Program-made: the position numbers and the translations under genes
From: Micrasema longulum
Lineage: Eukaryota; Arthropoda; Insecta; Trichoptera; Brachycentridae
NCBI GenBank assembly: GCA_022494885.1
Contig: JAGVSM010002642.1
Span: forward strand, 1 to 64,000
DNA length: 64,000 nt
Reading direction: 5' to 3'
In this document: positions 37,401 to 49,400 of the stretch, one piece after another
Layout of the letters: each line of letters opens with the position of its first letter
How positions within the stretch are numbered: the first letter of the stretch is position 1
Notes under the pieces: generated by a model
What the model was told of the DNA's origin: nothing
The model's input: only the letters and a program-made list of their open reading frames with translations
Database searches by the model: none

Positions 37401-40400
37401 TAGTAGTCGTTAAAATTATAATTATTCTCCAAACTGACTATAGAAACAACACAGCGTGAAGATGGCCAACAATTGCACCAGATTCATATTTCAAAAGAGA
37501 CCAACATACATTACACTTATCCTTAATGTGATCAAAACAAACAATGAGAGACTTCAGTCCTACGAGATATTGGATACAAAAATTGTTTTCGTACGCGCGG
37601 TAAAAATTAGAACATTAAATTATACGGCAAAGTTTCTTGAAAACGAACTTTTTTGGACGACGTCACTAGTTTATTTGGTCGGCCAATAATAAGAGAGTTG
37701 TGGGAGGTTTCCTGTTTACTTACCTTAGACGGACCAATTGGCAGAACTGACCAGAAGAAGCGGAAGAGAACTTGAATAATTTCAGAACTACAAAACTTTA
37801 AAAAATTAAAGCGCTGATAATACTCGTACGATACATAAAATTTTAAAAAAAAAATTGGCTTAGTGAATATTTGTTATTGCGATGCGTTTAATGTTCATGT
37901 GCCATAAAAAAAGATATAGAAAACTGACCTTAGAATGTCCTAGGGCGTCCACGATGATCTTAAATTCGGTGAGCACTTCACTAGAGCGATTTGTATCATT
38001 TAGTGAGCACAGGCCGCGTGATGAGCTTTAAGAAAAGTCTGACTTGGAAACACAAAAGCCGGAGCGAACGAACTGTCTTTCTGCCGCGTTTTTGAAAACA
38101 GTTTTAACACCCATCGGATGTTCGTTGGCCGCGATCGTACTTACATTCCCGGCCGAACGAAAACGATCCCGCCATCTCCAGGCACGGCATTCAACTACAC
38201 ATTAAATCGGCGATTGCAATTAAATGTGCCAGAATCGATTTAATTTACCTTTTCTCGACAGGGAACAACTTCGCGTGAACCGCTGGCCACACTTCTTAGT
38301 TTAATAGTATTTTAATATAAAAAATCTGCGATATAACAGAGATTACTGTTCTAATTGTTGCCACAACCCTTGACCTGCTTTGTCATGTTTGTAAACTAAC
38401 ATCTATAGTCTCCTTATTGCTAATCTGTTTAAAATTTATAACATACGCTTTCCCTTGTACTAATTGCTGTAATAACGCTCCATCTTGTAAAAATTCACAA
38501 AATACAGTGAACTTCTTGTAGTTCTATCCATCTACCTTCTCTTCTTTCGTGTTTCCCCTGTAAAAGTGCCTTGAATGTGTATTAAGCTTACAAACTTTTA
38601 ACATGATATGTTATTTGACTTTACATTTAGTTCATGTTTATGTTCCATGACAAATAGTGACGTTTATTCATAAAACAAGTTTGACAAAATCATTATTATA
38701 TTTATGTAGATTCCACTGGTTTTGGTTGGATTTCTACACTTGTAACTAAAATCATAGTAATATGAGGGGGTAACCAAAAGATTTCATTGCAATAACCCAT
38801 GTACTGTGTAACACAGTGACGTGCGTTCCATAAAGGCACATAAGCAGTGCCTACCCTACTAGAATTTCATTAAAACAACAACAAAAAATAATATAAAATA
38901 TGCGAGTAACTATTTGTAAAATTTGAAAAATGCGCCAGATATAATTCCGTACCAACCGTTTCGTAACGATTGGCGCGCCACCATTGGCCGGGGTCGGCAA
39001 TGGCACGAACTACAAATGCCTATTCTGTTCATACCGCAGCTGCTGTTTACATGAACAAAACGTGTATGTGTGGGTTTTTTTCAGTTGTAATTACGCGTGT
39101 AGGGTAACCTTGAAGGCAGTGCTTTTCATGAACTAACGAATGCGTTACTGACATCTTACTTTTTTTTTTTTTTAATTAATTAAAGACGGTTTAAGGTCAA
39201 AATGTCAAAAAATAAACTCAAATTGATGTCTTTCATACAATCGAGAATATTTTCCACGTTTATTTTGTTAATAAAAAATTTAAATGGAGTTCTGTAAAAC
39301 TTGTGATTATGACGGAAATGTGTGTTTAACCGTTTTAAGAAACAGAATGTTTTCTCGGTTATCCTTTATGGACAAAAAACTAATGTGACGAGTGAAGCTG
39401 TTTGGTAAGATTTATTACTAATATTATGTGAAACGTTTTTTTTTCTACTGCCTACCCTAGTTGAAAACTCTGTGCACGTGGCTGACTCTGTTACACTTCA
39501 TGTTTTGGTGCCCAAAATCCCCTGACTCGGTCAAACCAAGTCATCAAAAAGGGTCGAAAGGTTCAAATACCTGGGAGTATGGAAAATGGCAGATTTCTAA
39601 AAGAACTGGGAGTGAAGCTAGAAATAGCAGGCGCCACATTCAACAGTATGAAGGCTGTTTGGAGATCGGAGTGCAAACCAGATTCCGCCTATATATTGCC
39701 TGCATAACACCTATTCTCTTCTATGGATGCGAATCGCGGTACCTTACTGGGTCCAAAAGAGCAAAATTCTGAGTTTCGAGAATGATCTCTCAGAAGAATC
39801 TTGGGTGTGCGGTGATTTGACTTTGTCACGAATGAAGTAATAAGAAAACGGACAAAAGTAGCTCCGGTGATAACTGTCATCATGCAGAAGCGATACGGTT
39901 GGCTTAGCTATGTACTGCGAGTGCCTCTTGAGAGCCTTAACCACGCTGGCTTACTTTACAAGGCATCAGGTTCTCGACGTCCTGGACGTTCACTGCTGAC
40001 TGTTCGTTGGCAGTTCGTGTCGGGATTACGGGACGCGAACCTCACTTGGGAAGATGCACAGCAGCTGGCTTGAGAATTTTCATGGACACTATATACTCCA
40101 ACTAGGGAGCGAACATGGAATGACGACGAACCAAAAGAAACCGAACTAATTTTTACAAAAATAATTTATTTGATTATTTTACATAAAACCTTTGATAACC
40201 TTCAAAGTGCTCTCCATTGGAGCTATTGTACTTGTCCAGCCTCCTGTTCCATTGTTGGAAACATTTTTAAAATTTGTTTTACATACTGCTTAATAGCGCC
40301 TCCTTGGTTTATTTTTTTACAACATTGGCAAAATGGTATCCTTTCGTGTCTTTTTCCATTCAAGGGAATAAAATGAAGTTACAGGGGGCTAAATCAGGTC

Positions 40401-43400
40401 AATAAGAAAATGGGGCAGAGCTGTGATACCATTTTTGGTCGAAAATTGGCGCACAGAGAAGGCAAATTCGGCAGACACACTTCTCATCTCTAAATCGTCG
40501 CTTGAAATTCGCTGCACTGAACTTCAAGTCACTCAAGATAGTTCCACAATGGTATTTTGTCGGTTTTCGAGAATGATTTGGCGAATCCTAAAGTCATTTC
40601 CAGATACGTCGGTCACAGAGCTGGGTTGGTTATCGATTGACATTTCACCTCTTTTAAAACAAGAAAATCACTCAAAAACTTTAGTTTTCCCAAACGCATC
40701 ATGTTTGTAGGCTGTTGTTAACGTTTCAAGAGTTTATTTGCCAGTTTTCCCGAGCAGGAAGCAAGACTTTACGGCCGTGCGCTCTATCATTTGTCGAAAA
40801 AATGACCAGCACACAAAACAACTGTAGCAAAAAAGTTCCGGAGTCAGTATGTTGAGAGTACCACGTGTAATACGGGGTTGCAATATTACTCTCCCCACCC
40901 GCGCCCACCTTCGATCCGGATGACATTAGGGAATAGTCTTGTGTTTATGGTCTAGCTATAGTTCTTCCAAATCGACCAATGGTTGAGTGTTGCGATAGAT
41001 TTACGGGAAGCCAACCTACCAATCAATAGAACTCAAAGTAGTACTCAAATACATAAAGCATTTTGAAAAGTTAAATTATAAATATGAAGCAGAATTAAAC
41101 GTTCGCATTACTAATGGGGGAATAAAGACGATCGTTATTCACCAAACAATACTAGGTACACATCACAGAGAAAACACAAGTTTAGTTACAGTGTAGTCTA
41201 GCCGATGTGACGGTTAGATTTGATTATTGATGCGTTGTACCAACTGCACTTGCAGGCCCGATGGAGTGGGCAGCATCACCGTCCAGGAGAAGGACAAGTT
41301 TGCAGAGATCAAGGATCGTCTTCGGGAGCTGCTCCAGCACCAGATCACCAACTTCCGCTACGCCTTCCCCTTCGGCAGGCCGGAGGGAGCCCTCAAGGTA
41401 AGTTAGTCGAGACGACGGTGAACGCATATCCTTCACAGGGGGATATAAAATATTGGCTTTGAAGGTGGTTTTGCACTTCGGTGTTTAATTGTCTCTGTCT
41501 AGAAGCGTAAGTTTTGAGACATGATACTATTTAGTATTTAATAACTTTATGCAAATTAAAAAAAAAACTGTAATTAATCGTTACACAGTAAAAACACGGC
41601 GTGTCAATTGTATCTAAAGCATAAAACCTGTGTGCGTCATATCTACACTGAGTTTTTGCTAATGAATCTCTATATATTGTGTTTTTACTTAAGGTGATTC
41701 TAAATGAAAAAAATAAACTAATTATAAATGGATGGCGTTTTTATCATTTTTTATTGTAAAATACCATTTTTACGTTTATTCTCAATGGAAATTTTACAAA
41801 ACTTGGTTTGCGAAAAATTTGCACTATATTGATTATAGTAAATACCATAACAATATAATATTGGTCCTTTTCACAAAATGGTGAACAAAACAAAAAATTA
41901 CTTTTTTTTTTTTTTTTTTAAAGCAGGGCTAAATTATATTAGATTGCGATGGGCCGGACATGTACAGCAAATGCCTGACTCACGCGTCCCTAAAAGGATA
42001 ATGAGCGGACACCCGGGAGGAAAGAGATTAGCGGGAAGACCCAGGATGAAATGAGAGGATGAAGGGAGAAAGGGTGCAGCGGAGTTTCTCCAGGTGGCAA
42101 ATTGGAAGACGGCGGCTGAGGACCGACAGAGTTGGAGGCGAAAGTTGCACTAGGCCAAAGCTCGATATGGGCTGTAGCGCCATCGGAGAGAGAGAAATTT
42201 AATGTTTATTTTTATAAATTATGGAAAAGGAATTACTAAACAGCATGTCTCCATGATTCTTTTTTCAAATGTCTGAGCTTTAGAATATTCCGTCTTTTGC
42301 TTGTGGTGACACGATGTTACACCACCGTGCGCAAAGGGATTATTTACCATTGTCTTTTAAGAGTTAAATAAAATTTATTCCCAAGATATTATTCGCAAAA
42401 GTTGGGAATGTATCATAAAAAATGACAATTTTATTGTTTCAGCAGTATATATTGTGTATTATATTGCCGACAAATGGCAGAACAAAACAAAGGCAGTTTA
42501 AATACGTCCCGATGTCTGAGTGTTCTCAATCCCGCATTTATTTGTATTTTATTGAGGAGGTTACTTATCTACTTTATAGCTCAACATGTTAAAGATAAAT
42601 TTTATATCGAAATCAACGCGGCATTTTGCCAGGAAATCAAATGAAAAAGAGTTAGTAATGGCTCGTAATTTGAATTTGAACGTGGGTTAGAAATTCGGGA
42701 CTTAAATAAAAGGTACTTCAACAACTTTTTTACGGTGGATTCTATCGAGTTCATATGATTTTGATATTGGGGACTCCATACGCATGAGGCATACTCAAGA
42801 TTACTGCGAATCAAACTCATATATAGACACATAATAGTTTCCGGGTTTTGAAGGGGTTCGGTTACTTTTTTAAGGAATTCCAGTAGTTTAAGTGACTTGC
42901 GAGTTATGTAATCTATATGATGTTTAAAATTTAGTTTTCTGTTAAAATAAACCCCGAGATCTTTAATAATGTTAACCCTACTTAATGGTTTGCCACCGAG
43001 AGTGTAATAAAAAACTATTGGGTTAATTTTACGAGTAAACTTGTAGAGTATCACTTTTAATGTTTAATTGCATATAATTTTTATAGCGCCAACGCAATGA
43101 AGTATGCATATCAGTTTGCAATGTATCACAATATTCTGTTTTAGCAGTTTTATCATATATACATACATTTAAATTTATTTGCCAGGTCGTTAGTAAAAAT
43201 TAAAAACAACAATGGACCTAGGTGAGACCCTTGGGGAACTCCGGAAGTTGGAGAGTAAGGCAACGTCTCATAACTTCTTAATATTACCACTTGACACCTA
43301 TTTGATATATATGATTAAATCCAACGCAACAGGTCACCATGAATACCAATATTTTCAAGTTTAATTTTAAGAATGTGATGATTAATTTTGATAATGATGA

Positions 43401-46400
43401 TATGATTACCACTACCACCATCACGCCATTTCACCGTAGGGGTAGGCAGAGAAAATGAACCACCACACATGTCTATCCTGACATATATTCCTAGCTTCTA
43501 CCCCATTCATACATCTTGTCATACATGCCCTTCGGTTCTGTCTGCTTTTGACATGACCAGACTTAATATTTTGATTTATCTGATCATGCCACGCCTTCCT
43601 TGGTCGTCCTCAACTCACGTTATCGTTCATTTTCACCATATATATTTGTGTTACTATTCTTTCGTCGTCTATTCGTTGTACATGACCAAACCATCTCAGA
43701 GACCCTTTTTTAATCTTATCAATTATATTAACAAATTGACTTCCGAGGGGGTGAAATCCAGTCTTTTGTGTACAAACATTTGGACAAACTCAAATATTTT
43801 TGTCAATTATACTCGACTCAGATTTACACTCTCGCCTGATTTCATCATTCGTAACCCTGTCATACATTGATTTCCCACACATTCGTCGAAGAAATCGCAT
43901 TTCAACCGCGTTCTCTCGGCTTTCGTCCTTTCATCCTCTGCCAGTTCCATGTTGAGACTAAAACTCCGCTGTGCACTGCCAGTTTAGCTCCGATTGACAT
44001 ATTTTTATTAGCAATTACTTTTGCTTACGTTCATTTTGCTGCCCGCATTCACTCTCCTTTTAACATCTTTTTCTACTCTTTCATCTCTTGAAAACATGCC
44101 TCCCAGATACACTAATTCTTCTACTTGTTCTTTTTTATTAGCTTATTGCGAAAATTTCTGCATTTTTCCTTAAAAACAGCAAAAAGTGGACTCCTGCGTT
44201 TTATCCTCTAAGACACAGAATTATTGTTCCCTTATTCCAGTGATTTGTGTTTGATTTCAGGCGACTTTGAGCCTTCTGGAAAGGGTGCTGATGAAGGATA
44301 TTGTAACTCCGGTTCCACCAGAAGAAGTGAGAGCGATGATTCAAACCAGCTTAGAGACTGCGGCCTTACTAAACTATACACAACTGTCACAGAAGGCAAA
44401 TATCGAAGGTTTGATTGAACTGTATTTTTTCAAATAAGTAATCATTTTGAATTTAAAAATGTACTAAAGTTATTGCGATGAACAAACCACATTAAAAAAA
44501 AACAAAACTGTATTAACATATTACAACAGGGATGAAGAACATTTTAGCGAAGGTAATATAGAAGTCCAGGCATCTACTTTATACACTGTGTAACATTCAC
44601 CATTCTGCCTATAGGCATATTTGAACATCTATATTCCTTCGACTCTTCCATCTTTTGACGTTTGTGGAGTTTAAGAGCTGAGACCTTTATTGTTGCGGGT
44701 GAGATTAATCTGATTGAATTAGTTTACCTACATACTGGGCAACGCCTGAAAATGTTTTTCAATTGTTATACTTCTTCTTGGACCAGGTGGATTTATTCAC
44801 AATGTTTTGAGTTTGTCCAAATTTTTGTTGACAAGGACTGGATTCAACCCCCTAGGGAGCCGTTTATATTACAACAGAGATTAAATAGATTTTATAAAAG
44901 GGAATATAGAAGTCTAGGCAAACACAGGGCTTATGACTTGTCATTGGCTAGTTTAAGTGACCACTTCACACACCGTGTAAAATTCACCGTTCCGCCTATA
45001 TAAGAACATCTACACCGCAAGACAAAAAAAATTACGAGTTTACCTGCTACCGCGCCCCTTGACTTTACTGAACCCTTTTTCTAAGAAATCCTTTATCGAT
45101 ACCTCTTTCTTTTGTTTAATAAATTAAGGACACTATGTGTCACCTTTCTACAATATTTACATTTTAAAATGTCTCAACAGTCTTGTTTTACCCGCATTTG
45201 AGTGAACATAACACAACAATCATGGAAAGTGCAAAGCAAATGTCGATTGCGATAAAATCCAAAATAATCACATTGTCGCAAGAAAACATATCTAATTGTG
45301 AAATATCTCGTCGAGTTGGGTATTCAGAAGGTGCAGTGAGGTTTTTATTAAAAAAAATCCAAGAAACTGGATCCATAGAACGGAAAAAAGGAAGCGGACG
45401 GGGGCGCGTGACATCTGCCCGAGATGATCGCTTAATAAAAAAAATTGTTATGCGCGATCGATTTTTAACGGCACCTGAAATACACGCAGAGGTGCAGTCT
45501 ACCAGCACATCAACATTTTCAGTAAAAACAGTGTCCAGGCGGCTGTTGGAGCATGGTTTCCAAGCACGGAGTCCCGCAAAGAAACCATTACTCACGGACA
45601 AAATGAAGAAGGCTAGACTGGATTGGGCGAAAGAGCACAGAATTGGACCTTGGAGGATTGGCAAAATGTTGTTTTCTCTGATGAATCAAAATTCAACCTT
45701 TTTGGTCCAGACGGCAGAAAGATAGTTCGACGAAAACGTGGGGAAAGATATCATCCGTCGTGCGTCACTCGAACCGTTAAACATTCACCCTGCGTGATGA
45801 TTTGGGGGTGCATGACAGCATACGGTTTAGGACCTCTAAATTTTGTACAGGGTACGATGAATGCCATTCCATACAAAAAAGTGTTAAAAAAACATATTAT
45901 TCCAACAATCGAGGACATTACGCAGTATACCGCGGACCCAATTTTTCAGGACGATTCTGCGCCGTGCCATAGAGCCCGCACTGTGAGTACAAATATATAT
46001 ATTTTTTAATGCATTTTGTGACCACATGATAAATAATTTATTGTTTTTTTATAGATCAATGAATTCAAGGAGAAAAGTGGCTTAAAATCGTTGACGTGGC
46101 CCGGGAATAGCCCTGATTTGAACCCGATAGAAAATTTATGGGCGATTATGAAAAAAAAAGTCGGGAAAAAAAAATCAAAAAACATTGAGGAATTAAAAAA
46201 ACTTAATTCAAGTTTGGGAAGAAGAAATAACATCAGAAATTTTAGATTCGCTTTACGCTTCTCTAAATAATAGAATTTTACATGTTATAAAAAATAAAGG
46301 TGAATTCACTAAATACTAAATATTTTTAAATGTTATAAATATGTTTAAATGTAAAATACTTTAATTTAAAATAAAGCGATAAGAACCTACTTCTTAAATA

Positions 46401-49400
46401 TGAATTAAAAAATAACATGTCTTTTATTATTCCATCACAAACACTCGACCATAAATGAACCGTTATGGGTCTCTAAGGTTCGGGTAATCTGATACCCCTG
46501 ATATATAATGGCAATTTCTAAGTACAATTCATGAGTAAGATTTTTTATTTTAACCTTGAAATAACGAGTAGTCATCACATATGTCAAACAATATAAAAAA
46601 AAACTAATTAAATATCAAGAATAATTCATTATATGTCAATTTTAGTTTTTTTTGAGAACTCGTAAATTTATTTGTCTTGCGGTGTATATTTCTTTAATTT
46701 TTATTTTTGGTACTAAAACTTCGTTGTGCACTGCCAGTTTAGCTTCGATTAACATATTTTTATTAGCAGTTACTGCGCTTAGTGCGCCTTTCCTCTTGTT
46801 GACCGCATTCACCCTTTCAACATCTTTTTCTACTCTTCCATCTCTTGAAATCATGCATGCTTTTCAGACACACGAATTCTTCTTCTTGTTTGAGACATTC
46901 GTTGTTTACATTTATTATGCAGTCAGTAACCTCGCTACCCCTTTCAAATACCATTATTTTTTACTTACTTTCGTTTATCGCCAATTCGCTCTCCAGGCAT
47001 ACATCAAACATTCTAAAACAAACAAACAAACCATCACGCGGTTTCGCGGGAAGGCAGAGAGGATAGAATGCCATATCACTCTGTCTCTGCATACAGATCT
47101 CGCTTCCTGTACATTCGTACATTTACTCATGCACGTACGCCAATTATTTTTACTCTTGACATGTCCATATTCAAGTATTTGATGAACTTGATCGTGCCAT
47201 GTCTTTCTCGATCCTCCTTGTTTTCTCCGTCCATCAACATTCGCATCGTAGATCCTTTTAGCCGTTCTTTCGCCGTCCATTCGCTCTACATGTCCAAACC
47301 AACGCAGCACCCCTTTCTTGATTCTGTCGATAATGCAAGTCTCAGCCTTACACACTTCACGGATCTTGACATTTGTACACCTATCATACATCGTTTTACC
47401 ACACATTTGCCTAATTCATTCATTCTTATATTTGTATACATATATACATTCATTGTGTAACATTCACCATTCTGCCCATATTTAAAAATATTGTAAAAAA
47501 AAATATTCCAAAATATTGTTGATACCTGGCCCATCAAGTAGTATAGAAATTGAAAAAATAAGATTTTCAGGCGTTGCCTAGTATGTAGGTGAAATAATTC
47601 AACAAGATGAATCTCACCCGCATAAATAAGGGTTACAGCTTTTTAACTTCACAAACATCAACAGATGAAAGAATTGAAGGAACATAGATTTTCAAATGTA
47701 TATTTTTTAAATTCTGTAATGTCCTGCCGGTAAAACAACTTTGTGACTACAGATTGATTGTGGATCACTTTGTTGATCCGGAATATAAAAAAAGAGTTTC
47801 CCACACTCGCAACACTAGATTAAATACTAAGGGCTCCCTGTCTGTTCCCCAAATTACAAATTATTTCGGAGAGCGAACATTAAATTGCGTTGTTCCAAGA
47901 TTGTTCAATGATCTCCCACAAACCATCATCAACATGAAAAATCTTCAAATGAAAAAAAAAGAACTGAAAAAATATCTTCTTGATACTTTATAGTGCCTGT
48001 TTATAAAAAAATCTGAAAAATACAAATAAAATAAATGTAATTTAAACCTGTCATAAAAAAAAAAATTAAAAAAAATGTTTCCCACCGAAAAGTCTTTAGA
48101 CTTAGTGGGTAACAAATTCTTTTATGTATTTTTTGATTATAAAATAAACGCTGCTCTGCAGCACTGAAACTGAAATATGGGCAGAATGGTGAATGTTACA
48201 CAGTGTGTAAAGTGGCCACTTAAACCAGCCAATGACAGGTCATAAGCCCTGTGTATAAACCCTTTTGGTCCACAGGTCTATATAAAATGGTTATGTTTTT
48301 TATGATTATTTTAGTTTATATAGCTTATTATGTTAATGATAATTAGGTTTAATAGGCTAACTACGTTTTTTTATTTATTAATTATTATGTTAACTTTGTT
48401 AAATAACTAATTTAAGGCATGTTTCACTTTTTGTAAAATGTTTCCCTCGGCACGGGACACCCCAGTGAGGGAACATTATTCTGTATAAAAAAATAATACA
48501 AACATTGATAAAAAAAGCAGCATGGATGATTGGCCTCGAGAGGGGAGACTACACTTACGGAGAAATGGAGTCAATGTTAAAAATCTCAAGTCTACAAAAA
48601 CGTAGAAATAACATTAACTCCATATTTATGTTTAATTTGCTGAATGGCTTAATTGATGTACCATCGTTACTGGAACAGGTGGCATTCAATGTTCCGAGAT
48701 AATAATGTGATGTTCCTCGATCAACACAGCACAAACTATGGCTCGCATGCACCAATGTCCCGGTTGTGTCGTATTGTAAACTCGAGACAAGATCTGGACT
48801 TTTTTGGTGTAAGTCTTTATAGATTTAAAAAATCACTAAGATAAACTGGATCTTGTCTCGAGGTAGTAATTTATATTCATTTTTGTCCAAGCTTTAATTT
48901 TATTTAGTTGTGTTTTAGTACATGTATTTACGATAAACAAATGTTTTTACCATCGTCAGAATGGACTGCACATAGAATTAAGAATAGTCCAGAAACCGCA
49001 TACGCACATCAAACAGAAGGCGACTCAACTACTCATAAATTAGTAGGTTTACGTTTTGCCCCATTAGTTTCTTTGTAGACGTAGCTCAATACGCAATGAT
49101 TTGAATTCAACTATGCCGTGTTGTGTCCTTTTAAAGTGTAGGAATACTGCTTCCTAGCTGCTTCCTTTAAAGAAACAGGATGGCATCACATTTCATGTGT
49201 TATTAACAAATGAATGTTTAAGTAGCAAATGAATTACATAAAAATTGAATTATTTTTCCATCTGTCAGATTGCCGAAGAAACAAAATGGAAATTTCGTTA
49301 GTGTTGCCAGGGTAGAATTTTTTACCCGACTTTGCTCATTTAATAAAAGAACTAATGAAAATTAGACCTCGGATTAAACAACGCCGTGGGAGACATTTAA

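Noticed and set aside
45188..45664. 158-codon open frame on the minus strand
   Set aside because: It lies opposite the Tc1 transposase and has no family likeness.
46652..47460. Long + strand open frames (176 and 130 codons)
   Set aside because: They are antisense to RTE reverse-transcriptase fragments.
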